Of a DNA stretch of 64,000 bases, positions 45,790-58,189 are shown piece after piece. The notes under the pieces are model-generated. The model saw only the letters and a program-made list of their open reading frames with translations. It was not told the DNA's origin and ran no database searches. Origin of the DNA: Lepas anatifera (lineage: Eukaryota; Arthropoda; Thecostraca; Lepadidae); assembly GCA_034440635.1 (NCBI GenBank), contig JAOTON010001807.1, positions 248,001 through 312,000 of the forward strand. Reading direction: 5' to 3'. Numbering within the stretch: position 1 is the first letter of the stretch; the number at the start of each line of letters is the position of its first letter. The position numbers and the translations under genes were made by a program.

Positions 45790-46504
45790 TAGGGAATATA
45801 ACGGAACTTCCCATTCTGAAATTGAAATATTAGACAAATAGGAATGACGCCACCTTGATGTGTGTGTATTGGGATTTTAGGGCGCTTTCAGCGTCTTGGG
45901 CATATAGCGCCGGGATAAATATATGAATTATTTGGATTTATGAATTTATAGCCTGCAAAAGCCTCGTGACTAAAGAAGGGATCCTACTTTTAGTTGCTGG
46001 ATAAAAAAGCACCGTCTCGGTGCAGCAATTCTGAAGGTGAGGTGACCTGGTGTTTTGTATAAGTAAGACCTAACTTAGAACCATAAGCTGAATAAAGTCG
46101 AGTCACCCGCCACCCGCTCATCGAAGATTAGCGGCGCACTGACGCTCTCCTGCGGCCACTTTTTGGGTGCTGTGTTGTGTCTGGTTGTAGTATCTCGACT
46201 GCCGCTCGCTTCGCGCTGACACGCCTGCACCTGTGTGCGGCCCCTGGACTACTGGACCGCGTGCCATCGGTATCATCATGTGCGTTTTTAAACTTCACCA
46301 TCTTCCTTTTTTACGTCATCATGTGCTCGTTTTCAAACCCGAGTGTATGAGTGTATACCGAACATATGTATGGATACAAAGCAGGGGGCGAATGGTATTT
46401 TAGGCCCGGTATCGTACTGTTTGATTCCATGTATTTCTCCGTAAAATATCTTAATTAGAGAAAAGGTCTAAGGCCACATGCCAGCAGGCCAAAGCTCGAA
46501 TACA

Positions 46505-47160
46505 AGTATTAGTTTAGTTTAGTTTATTAAACATATTACCAACAAGTTACTTTAACCCACATATAGATGAAGTCAGTTAGATAAAAGCAGTGCACTGAAT
46601 CAACAAAACGATAAGACGTCATAACGCTAAAATCATCCACTCTTGGAGCACAACGTCTACATCTTAAACAGCAAGAGGAAAAGCAGACTTTCGCTTCTTA
46701 AAATCTCTTCAACTTACGTCCCAGATATCCAGGTCCCTATTTGAAGCTAAAAGCCTATTACAGACAAGGGGAATTTTGTTAAACATACCCGACCTAACAG
46801 TGTTTCTTCTGGCGTAGGGAATGTGAAACAGCGACCAGTTTCGAAATGCACGGGGAGCAGCTGCCAGTGAGAAGCATTCCAGAAGAAATTGTGAATTAAT
46901 CTAGTGATTGTAAATGTTTCGGATGAAAATAATATTGCACTGTACCTTCTCGCGGATTAAGATGCCAACCCAAGGTGACAGAGACGGTCAGCATACTCCA
47001 GTGAAACGTTTTGAGTATGAAACCTTACGCAGAACCAAATAAGAAACTTTTGTTGAATTTTGTCCGCGCGTTTCAAATGTATGTCGGCAGCTCCTCCCCA
47101 TATAACAGAGCCATATTCTAAAATACTGCGAGCGTTGACGCAAAAAGTCACAATCATATT
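46505..47160 (-). pseudogene. LINE reverse-transcriptase C-terminal fragment
   Basis: On the minus strand, ARSILEYGSVIWGG and ADKIQQKFLIWF, followed after frame breaks by HIPYARRNTVRSGMFNKIP and LDIWDVS, is the standard C-terminal part of Jockey/CR1-type non-LTR reverse transcriptases. The 3' end is a run of TAAAC repeats (near 46505-46530 on +, TTTAGTTTAGTTTA). It is broken by frameshifts and deletions. Confidence 0.75.
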
Positions 47161-48076
47161 TTTATGATCCTACCCATGTAGAGCTAGACCACTCTTTCCT
47201 AAGCTAGCCTGGCTTCCTGAGACAATCTGGAACGCCCTGTTCGGAGCTTTTAGGGCTCTGTGCTTATCTGGGGTCCCTTAATAAGGTGGTCCCATGAGCC
47301 GGTCCCTTAGCCCATGAGCAGATTTGGGGCCCCCAGAGCTGACTAATTTGGTTCCTGAGCCATGGTTTGGGCACTGGGGGGCCTCTATGATGACTTGGCG
47401 GCTTCTGAGCGGCTTAGGCATAGGAAACGGGAGAGTGGCGGGCCAGGGGAGCCACTGGCCCTCCACTGTTCTGTGGTGGACCGCTGCAACGCATATGCAA
47501 ATATCAGCAACTGCAATATACAACGAAAAAACCCGGGCGGGCACGACAGCTTATCTGGGAAAGTCCAGTTTTGGCGTATGCCCTCTGCAAACCCCTGGAC
47601 CGAAAGCGCTTCATGAAAAAGGCCAAGGCACCTACTATCCGAATGCTCCCAGATGGACCCCGAAAACTGGACCCCATCAAATTCTGGCCCAGACCGCTCC
47701 CAACACAGTGCGCTAATTCGGACACGCAACCCGCACCACAAGCCGAGCAGCAGCCGTCCCTCGGTCATCAACGGGCGTGAAGAGCCGTCTACAGGCCGTC
47801 TTCCACTACGAAGTGAAAAAATATCACCACAGAGCTATTCGATGCGAGGGAACTGTTGGAAAAGACGTAAATAACACGTAATGTATGGAAATACCTAGTG
47901 TAGGCTGTTGTGTATGCGTGTATTATCGACACCAAATGAACAGTTTTAAAACTGCTCATAATTATGGGTCCCTTGGGCTGGGGGCCCCCTTGAGCTGGGC
48001 CCCCTTTGGGGTTGGCCCCCACTTTTCAACCGGTTCCTACGCCCCTGCCACAAGAAGTACCTACGTGTAGTTTGAT
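47161..48076. other. degenerate GGGCCC-rich sequence, no gene seen
   Basis: Short phrases such as GGGTCCCTTA, TTTGGGGCCCCC and GGGCCCCCTTGAGC resemble the satellite to the right. Several overlapping open frames on both strands (up to 130 codons) are the by-product of this composition. Confidence 0.4.
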
Positions 48077-48270
48077 ATATCAATAACTCTGACATTTGGC
48101 AAAAAGCCCATTTTAGACACTTACCTCATAGACAACATGGACCTTGAGAGAGTACGAGAGATGCCCGATATTTGAGTGATCCTAGACTCGAAGTTAACGT
48201 TTCAGTCTCACATTGATAACATGGTGCGAAATGCTGACAGGGTTCTAGGACTTTTGATAATGTCCTAGGG
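48077..48270 (+). pseudogene. LINE reverse-transcriptase fragment, opposite orientation
   Basis: The + strand reads VILDSKLTFQSHIDNMV, then NADRVLGLL, the motif just upstream of the VRSILEYG block in non-LTR reverse transcriptases. An in-frame stop precedes VIL. It runs straight into the satellite at about 48270. Together with 46505-47160 it looks like one LINE whose halves now point toward each other. Confidence 0.7.
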
Positions 48271-51200
48271 CTCAGCTCAGGGCCCCCAGGTTGGCTTATA
48301 TAGGGTCTCAGAACAGCTCAAGGGACCCGTTTAAGCCTACGGATCCCAGCTCAATGACCCTAGCAGAGTCCAAGGGGGCTAGACCAGCTGGGAACCCCAG
48401 TTCAGCACAGGGGCCACATATTAGCTGTGGGAGACAAGCTCAGCTCAGGGGCCCAGGTCGGCTGATATAGGGTATCAAACCAGCTCAATGGGCCATTCAA
48501 GGTATCGGCCCCCAGCTTAGCTCAGGGACGCTAGAACTCTGCAGGGGCTCCAGACCAACTCAGAGGCCTCATATAAGCACAGGGGGCCCCAGCTTAGCTT
48601 AGGGCTCGAATTATCTGTGGGGCCCAGCACAGCTCAGGGGCCAAGTTGGCTGATATAGGGTCTCAGAACAGCTCAATGGACCAACTCAAGCTCATGGCCC
48701 CCAGCTTAGCTCAGCGGGTCCTATAATTGGGCATGGGGCGCCAGACTAGCTCAGGGGCTACTCAGTTCAGCAGAGGGGCCTCATATTAATTTAGAGCCCA
48801 AAACTAGCTTTGGCGGCCTAGTTCAGCTCAGGGACCCCAGGTCGGCTGGTGTAGAGCTAAAAAAAGCTCAAGAGGCCCATCATTCAAGCTCATCGCCCTT
48901 AGCTCAGCTCAGCGGACTTAATAACAGCGCAGGTGCCCCAGACCAGCTCAGGGGCTGTTCAGTTCATCACAGGGCGCCTGAGATTAGCTAAGGGCCCAAA
49001 TTAGCTTTTAGGGGTCTAGATAAGCTCAGGGTCCCAAGTCGGCTGATGTACTGTCTCAGAATAGCTCAACGGTTCCAGCTCAGTGACTCTAAAAGTATTC
49101 AGGGATCCCAGACCATCTCGGGGTCCCCAGTTCAGCACAGCGGGCCCCAGATTAGCTTAGATGACCAGATCAGCTTAGGAGCCCGTTTCAGCTAAGGGGC
49201 CCCAGGTCGGTCTATATAGCGTCTCAGAACAGCTTAAGAAGGCCACTTTAAGCTCATGGCCCCCAGCTCAGCTCAGGGGCCGTATAAGTGAGCCCCAGAT
49301 AAGCTCAGGATTCCCAGTTTAGCTCTGAGGCCCTCCTAAGACCAACACTTAGCGGCACTCGCGACGCTAATTTTCGGCCCCTCCCCCGATTAGCTGTCAG
49401 GGGCCCCTGGGCCTTATTACCGGGGACTCTTAGACCAAAACTGAGGGGGCCCTGAGTATAGCTCGGAGCTCCTAAGACAAATTCTCGGCAGCACCTCTGA
49501 GACTACCTACCGGAACCCCCAGACTTGCTCTCGGGTGGCCCCAGACATAGAGTCTCGGGGGCATCCAGGTCAGATCTTGGGGTCCCCTAAGACTGACTTT
49601 CGTGGGACCCTGGGACTGACTCCCGATAGCAATCTGAGACTAACACTGGGGCACCCCCTGAGACTAACACTCAGGGGGTGTCCCTGAGACTGAGCAATTG
49701 GTGCTTCTGAGACCTACTCTAGGAGGCCCCAGATTAGCCCTCAGGGGTCTTAGGCCAACTTGGAGCCCGTGAGACCAAAACTCGGGAGAACTTCTTGTGA
49801 TTACTCTCAGAGCCCCAAAATTAGCTCTCGGATGCCCCTGACACTGACTTCGGGGGAGGGGCCTCTGAGACTAGCTTTTGAGCGCTCCCCGAGGCTGATT
49901 CTTGGGGCCCCTTAGACAAAAACTTGGGGGACAACCTGAGGCCAATTCTCGAGGGCATCCAAGAGCACCTCTCCGCGGCCCTCTGAGACCGTCACTCTGC
50001 TGCACAAATGAGACTAACTCTCGGGACTCCAGATGATCACTCGGGGCCCCCTGAAAGTAAATATTGTCTCCTGAGAGAGGCACCCTTGAGACTATGAGGG
50101 GCCCCTGAGACCAGCACTTGGCGGCACTCATGATACTAATTCTCGGGCCCCATATTAGCTTTCGGGGCCCTTGAGAGAAAGCCCCCTTAGACCAACACTG
50201 GTGGGGTATCTGATAATAACTTATCCCGAGATTAGTTCCCAGGAACCCCTGAGACCGACTCCCAGGGGCCCCCTGAGAAAGACTCTCGAGGGACCCCTTA
50301 GACCGATTCTCAGGGGGCGGGGCTTCTGAGGCTGACTCTCGGGGGCCCTGAGACTGACTCTCGGGGCCCCTGAGATCAACTCTTGGGATCCTCTAAGACT
50401 GACTCAGGGGCCCTTGAAACCGACTTCTGGGAGGCCCTGAGATAGACTTTTGGCCCTGAGACTAACTCTCGGGCCCCCTGAGACTATATGTCGTGGCCCC
50501 CTGAGCTCGACTCTCGGAGGCCCCCTGAGACCGACTCTTGGGGGTCTCCTGAGACTGACTTCCAGGAGCCCCCTGAAACCGACTTTGGGGGTCTGAGACT
50601 TAATCTCGGGGGTGGGAGGCTGAGACCGACTCTCGGACCCTCTGAGACAAACTTTCGGGGGTCCCTTGCGACCAACTCTCAGGGGCCCTGAAAACAAACT
50701 TTCAGGGGGCCCCTGAGACCACCTCTCGGGGCCCCTAAGACCAACTCTTGGGCCCCTTAATGCTAACTATCGGGGCGGAGGGCCCTGAGACCGACTCGGG
50801 GCCCCTATGAACCAATCTTGAGGCCCCTGAGACTGACTCTGGGGCCCCTGATCAGAGAATCCTTTAGAGTGCTTACGATCGGCCCAAGGGCGGGGGAGGG
50901 GTCTGCGAACCCCTTGGACTCTCCTTGGCTACTCTACTGGTCCCAGTCCATCTAAGGGGGGAGGGGGAGGTGGGGGGGCAGTTCTGCACAGTGGGTCATA
51001 GATTAGTTCAGATGACCAGATCAGCTTAGGAGCCCGGCTCAGCTCAGGGGTCCCAGATCGGCTTATGTAGCGTCTCAGAACAGCTCAAGGAGGCCACTTC
51101 AAACTCAGCTCAGGGGCCCTATAACTCTGGGTGAGCCCCAGATAAGCTCAGGAGCCCCAGTTTAGCACAGGGGGCATCATATTAGCTTTGGGGGCTCAGC

Positions 51201-51480
51201 TCAGCTCAGGGGCCCCCAGATCGGCTTGTATAGGGTCTTTGACTAGCTCAAGGGGCCCATTCAGGCTGATGGCTCCCAGTTCAGCTTAGGGACCATGCAA
51301 CAGTTCAGAGGGGCATAAACCAGCTCGAGGGACCTTAGATTATCCCAAGGAGCCCCAAGTTAGCTCATAGGACATCAGAGGTTAATTCAGGGGCCCCTGA
51401 ACAGCTCAGGGGCCCCAGGCCGACTCATAAGACCTCAGATCAGCTCAGGAGTTCAGGCCAGCTTTATAAGAGGTTTTCCG
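48271..51480. repeat. large degenerate GGGGCCCC satellite with higher-order periodicity
   Basis: There are three zones. From 48271 to about 49320, CAGCTCAGGGGCCCCAG-type units are organised in a longer period of about 170-197 bp marked by GGTCGGCTGATATAGGGTCT. From 49320 to about 50870, the unit is CCCCTGAGACTGACTCTCGGGG, about 25-35 bp. From about 50980 to 51480 the first type returns. Units are diverged by point changes and indels, giving many spurious open frames. Confidence 0.85.
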
Positions 51481-51547
51481 AGCAAGCTATACGGTCCGTT
51501 TGGGTTTCTTGTTTTATGTTACAGTTGCTGGTATTTTCATATCAATA

Positions 51548-51581
51548 CCACTTTTCTGTGGGGGCCCTCACAGAAAAGTGG
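51548..51581. repeat. 13-bp perfect hairpin
   Basis: CCACTTTTCTGTG and its exact reverse complement are separated by eight bases (GGGGCCCT). It sits at the left of a C-run and CCTACGCCTATG, probably the decayed end of a CAGTGGCGGATCC-type element. Confidence 0.85.
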
Positions 51582-51599
51582 GGAAAACCAGTGGCCCCC

Positions 51600-52558
51600 T
51601 GGCCCCCCGGTTCCTACGCCTATGTCTTGTGGCATCAATTCAATAGCACGCATAAGCTCAAAGCAAAGCAAAGTTCCTTCAAAGTCACGTTTGTATGAGG
51701 AAGGAGTTTTACACGCGCACTTATTTTATTTGTAAGGCTTATCTAAATAATTTCTTTGTAACGCAAACGCTCAAGCCCTCTGTACCGCTGACTTCCATGA
51801 CCTAAGTCCCGCGCGCTGTTACCGTCAGCGTTCATGTGTCCAGCCATGCGTCCTCTCTCATCTTACCTGTCTAGGCTGCCCTATTATTGTCACACGCACC
51901 CCAGCCCCCAGGCGGTCCGGACCACGTGACCTGGATTTCCTCAGGGCGGGAATGCGACCAGCCATCGGTGTTTGTAGACAGTTCAGCGCTTCTTGACCTC
52001 ACGACGGTATCGACGAGAACACTCAGAAATGCATATAGATCAGCGTAGAAGTAGCTCTTGCTATTTCGATTATATCTAAATGCTCCGGGCCAATGAACTG
52101 TGAAAAATACCTGGTACATTTAATATTAAAAGGCTGGACAGAAGCTTTTTTACATGTTCGTACAAGAAACACATACAGAATCTGCCAATAAAAGTAGGTC
52201 AGCACGCTTGTAGATCGCACTATGTATTGGTGGAACCTTGATGGGGCATTCCCTTAGTATTATTTATATTGTAATTCTAATGATGACAGAAAATCTACAC
52301 AACCAGAAACATATCAGGGGAGTTATTGGTTGACACTTAAAATTATTTACAGTTTCTATAAGAAAATATACTTTGAGTTAATTCATCGCCATGAAGTATA
52401 AGGCGTATGTTTTAATACGTCAAAACAGAAGGGTTTGAATCATTGAAGCTTGAAAGTCAATTTACTGGACCACTTTTTACATACCAAACTACCAAAATTC
52501 TGAAAGTATCGGCATTGCCACCGACCATTCTGTCCTAACTCGCTGAAGGTCTAGGTCT
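51600..52558. other. no gene seen
   Basis: Ordinary AT-rich sequence with only short unsupported open frames. Confidence 0.4.
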
Positions 52559-52712
52559 TAGGGGCTGTCCGTAAATTGCGTAACGCAAAGAGGGGTGGGG
52601 ATTCAGCCACAGCGTAGCTAAATGTTACACATGGGCGTCAAAAGTGTTTGGTACAGGGCGTAAAATTGCTAAAATTTGGGTTACGTCATTTCTCGACGGC
52701 TCCTTAAGATAG
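52559..52712. mobile_element. short MITE (GGGGCTGTCCGTAAATT family)
   Basis: The left end TTAGGGGCTGTCCGTAAATT and the right end GACGGCTCCTTAAG are imperfect inverted repeats, each with a GCGTAACGC/GGGTTACGTCA inner part. A remnant of the same family is at 18525. It is non-coding. Confidence 0.6.
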
Positions 52713-53104
52713 ATAATAATATTTGATTTATATATTATAATGATATTTGTCGTGCGTGAATACAGGGAAAGTTGTTCAATTTACATTACGTTGTTTTAAT
52801 TTACTTTATATTGTTTTAATTTACACGCATACTCGTAAATATCACGTAAATTTGATAAATTTCTCTGTGTTCACCTATCTGACATTATGTCTGTGATGAC
52901 CCAAAATCATCACATTTGTTCGATTTTTAAAGGCGCACCAACTGCCAAGGTTATACGGCGTCGCCAACTTTCACCCTGTTGAGAGGGATGTAGAGGATCA
53001 GATCGATTTATTCAGAGGCTCTGCCGGGAATTGAGCACGGGACCAATTACTTAGAAGACTTTGAGGCTATCTACTTAGCCACCCATCGACTGCGGCCCCT
53101 TTAA

Positions 53105-54840
53105 ACGCGCAGTGGATGGGGTTCTAGAGTGCCCCCCCCCCCACCTATTTGTCCAAAACGGCCAGAGAACAGTCCGAAACCGGAAAACGATACTTGGCTA
53201 CATTTGAGGGAGTTTGAGGGCGCGTCGATTAGTGCACAAGTTGGAGAACTGTTCCCGTGCCGGCTAAAAGTCATCAAATATACAGCAGTGAGAAAGAAAG
53301 AAAAGAAAAAAATTATTTACTGGTGCCATATATTTGATGTTTGGACGTAAAAACCTGGAAAACAATACACATGATGAATAACTTCATATGTAGCAAAATT
53401 TGGAATGCAATACACAAATGTCAAAACGAACCCAAAGCACGGACCAAGAAATCATTGAGGACAATGCCATTTTTGCGCACATTTACATAAAGGCTGAGAT
53501 ATCAGCTTTCTGCGCACTTTCTTCGAAGCAAGATGCATTAATCGTGTGGCAATATCTAATCTGAGCTTAGGATATATCGCTCTAAATGGAATTAATAGCG
53601 CACACGACACAATACAGCCAAAATATACGCATCCTGTGGAGAGGGGCACGTGTGAATCAACCTACTCTGTTCGGAGTTATGCACGGCTAGAACTTTTTGT
53701 ATGGCTTAAGTAAGCCCTTGTATGTTTAAGCTTGTGGCATAAGCTCTTTATTTTTAGCTTTATGCGGTCATGCGAAGCCTTTAAGCACAAGAATACGCTT
53801 CAGCTCATCTTTAAAAAGGCCACATGTGCAACATGAAAAATAACAAGACCGCATGGTCATTCTGGGAAGATCATAAATCTGGCACCGCGGTCACGCGCAT
53901 TTCCTCGTTACCAAATCAAGAAAAACACTCCAACTACTCTAAATCTGGAGGGTTCTCCTTCCGTGGTCCCTCTGAAACCCTTCACACGCAGTAACAGTTC
54001 CATAATATTTTGATTTATAGGCTTTGAAAGTCAGACCTACATACTGGATCGCCACAATCGCGACAGCTAACCTGTACTTTAAGGGGAGTGATGACGTAAT
54101 AATACCACTTAATCGGGAATATATGTGAACATCGCCTCACATAAAGGCATAGGTCAATGTCAAAGGTTGCAAGCCAAGGCCATATCAGTATTTTTAAGGC
54201 CATTGACCCCATTGCTGTCGGTCAGATGGTGTTACTCAGTATGATTTGTGCAATACTGAGTATGAATATGACGTGCAATGACATGACGTCATATTCGACT
54301 TAATGAGGCCACAGCCCAAGGTTATAGGTCATTTTTCAAGGTGAAAGGTTTAAACCCTGATTTCCCGCCCAACGTCTGCTACAGTGCCACTTTATTGAAA
54401 TACATTTGTGAGAATACATCATATTTTGACGTCATAGGTCAATGACCTTGAGTGACCTTGGCCCCAAAGTCTCAGAGAACATTGTGGGGACCTTTCTTTA
54501 ATGACCTTAGCCTGTCCTAAGTGTATTCCAGGCTTATTTCCGCATAATCACTGCGTTTCTCAATAGGTTTTGACCTATTGAGAAACGCAGTGATGCAGAC
54601 GGCGCAGATGTGAGCTTTACGGCCTTGTTTGACGTTGAAGCTGGGTCAATAACAATTGACTATGATGTAGATCACCACATCCACCCTCGAAACCCCAAAA
54701 CTGGCGTTTTTCTTACTCACATGGTTTCCGGGAATTCAGGAGGAGGGGACACTTTAGGACCCTATCCACTGCACGTTGACGCCAGACCCCTCTCCACTGC
54801 GTGTGTTAAGTATCACTTAGAATGGCTAGATGAGTCCAGG
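53105..54840 (+). repeat. AGGTCA-rich dispersed repeat (family 2), copy with foldback
   Basis: Landmarks shared with the 58625 copy include CACCTATTT.TCCAA, CAGACCTA, GTGATGACGTAATA, TTACTCAGTATGAT and the CTTTACGGCCTTGTTTGACGTTGAAG end. A stretch of about 650 bp (53340-54000) has no counterpart in the other copies. A perfect hairpin at 54547-54594 is unique to this copy. Confidence 0.75.
54547..54594. repeat. 22-bp perfect hairpin, 4-base loop
   Basis: The arms 54547-54568 and 54573-54594 are exact reverse complements (ATCACTGCGTTTCTCAATAG and so on), separated by TTTG. The other family 2 copies lack the second arm at this place. Confidence 0.95.
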
Positions 54841-55079
54841 TAGTCAAAAATAAGACTCTGTGTATTTTCTAACCGGTGGAAAATGCTCGGTAGTTTTCTG
54901 CCTCTTCCTTTTTCACATAGGGTAGAACTATTTTACGGCCTCTTGCACCGCAAGCATTTCATTCCACTGTACAGAACCTTTTCTCTCATTATGCAACATA
55001 TATCTTTAATGAATCGCTAACCAGAAACACGCAGGTATACAAGGAATCCCTTCATTTCTCGCCTCTGACCTGCACTCTC

Positions 55080-55400
55080 TGACAAACTCGACAACCCCGG
55101 CTGACGCCGCGTTTCGGCCGCCCGTGCCGCCGTGCGTTGGCAGCCGCGGCTACTGGAACAACTTTCTTGGCACGCCCGAGCGTCCACATTGGCGTCCAAA
55201 GCTGCTGGCACGCTGCACCCGGCTTCCGTCTCCAGTCACCTACCGGGAGACGACCAGAGGCCGTGTTGAATCCTTCGCTTCAGCGGGGTCCAGCACAGCC
55301 CGCGGCCAAACTGAATCCCTCGCCTGCCCGCGGCGCTCTGGAATCACGCACGGAGGAGAAATGCTGCGCTGCTCAGCAGAAAAATGTACCACAATGGTAG
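55080..55400. promoter_or_regulatory. CpG-rich stretch, possible exon or promoter
   Basis: A dense CpG block stands in AT-rich surroundings. Open frames run on both strands (87 codons on + from 55137, for example). A minus-strand reading offers an acceptor (GATTCCAG) and a donor (CCCG|GTAGGTGA) around a short open stretch at about 55243-55347. The strand and nature cannot be decided from sequence alone. Confidence 0.25.
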
Positions 55401-55710
55401 TAAAAGAACTGGCTGGAAGTTATATAAGCAACTGCAAAAACAATTTTTGGAGATATACATTTACAGGTACCCGTTTTGGCAACTTGAGGCCGTTTCTTCT
55501 CTTAAAATATGACAACGAACCACACTCTAGTATATATATATACTTGAAATAAATAATCCGAGCGTAGTGAAGGATCTATCTATCTATTCTAAAAGAACAA
55601 AACCCTAAAAATCGTACAAAATATTTATTAAAAGAACACCCGTTATACTATATTTCAACAGAAGGGATAATCCGTACTTCAAAGCTGGTTGTCGGCTCCC
55701 GGACCGACTC

Positions 55711-56022
55711 CAGGTGACATTTTTACCTGTTAGATAGTCCCGGTGTTCTCCGCTACACTAACCAGGTGACATTTTTACCTGTTAGATAGTCCCGGTGTTC
55801 TCCGCTACACTAACCAGGTGACATTTTTACCTGTTAGATAGTCCCGGTGTTCTCCGCTACACTAACCAGGTGACATTTTTACCTGTTAGATAGTCCCGGT
55901 GTTCTCCGCTACACTAACCAGGTGACATTTTTACCTGTTAGATAGTCCCAGTGTTCTCCGCTACACTAACCAGGTGACATTTTTACCTGTTAGATAGTCC
56001 CGGTGTTCTCCGCTACACTAAA
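55711..56022. repeat. 52-bp x 6 nearly identical tandem repeat
   Basis: Units start at 55711, 55763, 55815, 55867, 55919 and 55971, each beginning CAGGTGACATTTTTACCTG. Apart from one G-to-A change (CCCAGTG in the fifth unit) and the outer edges, they are identical, so the array is young or being homogenised. The head of each unit can pair CAGGT with ACCTG. Confidence 0.97.
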
Positions 56023-56065
56023 TAGGGATATGAGTGTCCGCGAAGGACTTACAGCGCAGGATTAA

Positions 56066-56833
56066 AGGGAGATACGCGAAGAAAACATTTATTGTGGTTT
56101 CCTGCTATCTGAAAATTTTAATTACGAAACTGTGAATTATTTTTGCATCTTTTGGAAAGTTTTTTTGGGGCCACTAATCTATTATTAGAATATGCTAACT
56201 GTACCGATAAAAAGCTGGAACCCGCTCTCTATCTCTTATTTTTCGAAAGCTATTTAAAGTTTTAAAGTAATTTGTCATACAAATGTATTTTCTCCTGTAT
56301 TTAAATTTGAATGAATTTTACATAGCCCATAAACACCACTAAATGAGTCAGTTTGCCCTAAAAGTGGAACATAAAATAAATACTCAAGTTTTCAATCGTT
56401 TCGTACCTCAAGTTTTCAGTCGTTTCCTACAAAATTCCCAGAATAACGAAACTTTTGCGTCAGATACGTCACAAAACCCAGGTATGAGAATTCCTAGGCT
56501 TCTGATTGGTCAATTGTGATTTCTTTAGTCAGATATTTCTGTTTTTAAAAAAGTTTTGAAATGTAGCTTTTTAAATAACTTTTGTTTGTGATAGTTCCAA
56601 AGTTCTACATCACTGTTTAGGACAGATATGACCTAATTCTTAGAGAAATTGATGGTCATAGCCGAGACTACGTCATTTAACCGATCATGAGAATTATCGA
56701 TAAATCGTCTAGAAGTGTTGACTTTGAGAGCAATTTTAAGGTATTTGGAGGCCGAATTCGCAAACATGGAATAGGACTTCTGAAACAATTTGTGACGTTT
56801 TGATCTAGCCAATAATTTTTCGCGCATCTCCCT
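56066..56833. mobile_element. TTAA-flanked MITE (AGGGAGATRCGCGAA family)
   Basis: It starts AGGGAGATACGCGAAG and ends TTCGCGCATCTCCCT, with TTAA on both sides (56062-56065 and 56834-56837). It is 768 bp, AT-rich and non-coding. The AGGG start with TTAA flanks is shared with the 33395 and 57743 elements, though the interiors differ. Confidence 0.85.
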
Positions 56834-57742
56834 TTAAGCGCTTAAAGTATTTCTGTGATGGTATAGGTGACTAAAACCGAGCCCAAAATTTTGAAAGTAA
56901 TGGGGCCATCACATATGCATTGCACAATCTGTTTCAAGTGAAGCTAGAATTAAGGATTAAAGTGAATATTACTTACAATTTGTTCCTTAATCTAATGATT
57001 TAAAATTTAATGAAATATTTTGTAGGTACATGTATTGCTCAATGTGTTTCAACGGAAACCCCAATTTAAGTTTTACATTTTCCATTTCTTACATTTTCCC
57101 GCAGAGTCGACTCGCTCGACTCTGCGTCCTTGATCGACTCTGCAGCCCTTGATCGTCTCTGCAGCCCTTGGTATAAAGGCGATCACACTGTGTATGTTTT
57201 TGTTTGCTTTATTTTCTTCCAACAGCCGCCCCAAATTGAAACGTTCAACATAAGCATTGCCGTTTAGATATAGACTGAAGGTTAATGACTCGTACTACCG
57301 CGATAGTGTGGAAATTCCCAACAAAAATATGATCATGAGATCATAGCAACATTCTGAGGTGAATAATTTATTGAAACACAAATGAGGTATGCACTTACAT
57401 ACACTGTGCTTTTCAACAGTTTTCGAAAGCACTAAATTGCGGAGAGGCAAGCATGAACACATCAATAGCATCTGGTCTATGTACAATTGTACAGAGGTAC
57501 TTGACCCTTGCATTCGTCCAAAAACACATTCCAATTTCAGACAAATCCACAGGGAGATGTATTCTTTGTGGGCATTGAATCCCAAAGAAAACCATGGGTT
57601 GAAAGCCTAAGAGTCATCGTTGGTATAGTGGGTGACTTCCTTTCGCTGGAGGATTGAAAATAAATCGGCCTACTGACCATTCGGCTACGGAGCTTGATCA
57701 TGTTCCTTTGTCAAAAGTATCTTGAAGAGGTCTTTGGCTTAA

Positions 57743-58189
57743 AGGGAATGTGGCACCTTCACAACGTGATTTTAACTGAGATAGTCAAGTTTTAAAGCAG
57801 GTCGGAAAACCCGGTACTCCATATTTAATTTGTCTTGGAACTCGATATTTCCGTAGAAAAAAGCTAAAACCTACCTGACACCAGCCCCCTCAGCCCCCTG
57901 TCGCCGGCGGCCATTGTTGTGAGCTGCTGGTGTGACGACATATGCTGACGTCATGATGAGCATCAGCCAATCGAAGCCCTTGAAGTGTTTCAAGTATGGT
58001 AGTGGTTGCCAGATCGTGACACCATCCACAGGCTGATATTTATTTTTTTCTAGAGGAGTATTTTTAAAAACCAAATATTGAGCTTATTGTACATTTTTCA
58101 GAGAAATCGTGAGTGGTTTCATTATTTTTGACTAAAAGTACGCCTAATAACACTAAATTTCAGGATTCGACCAAGGTGCCACATTCCCT
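57743..58189. mobile_element. TTAA-flanked MITE (AGGGAATGTGGCACCTT family), copy 2
   Basis: It starts AGGGAATGTGGCACCTT and ends AAGGTGCCACATTCCCT, with TTAA flanks (57739-57742 and 58190-58193). It is nearly identical to 33395-33843. The interior includes GTCGCCGGCGGC and CCAGATCGTGACACCATCC blocks shared by both. Confidence 0.9.

Noticed and set aside
55711..56022. CRISPR array
   Set aside because: The 52-bp units are contiguous without unique spacers, and the surroundings are animal nuclear DNA.
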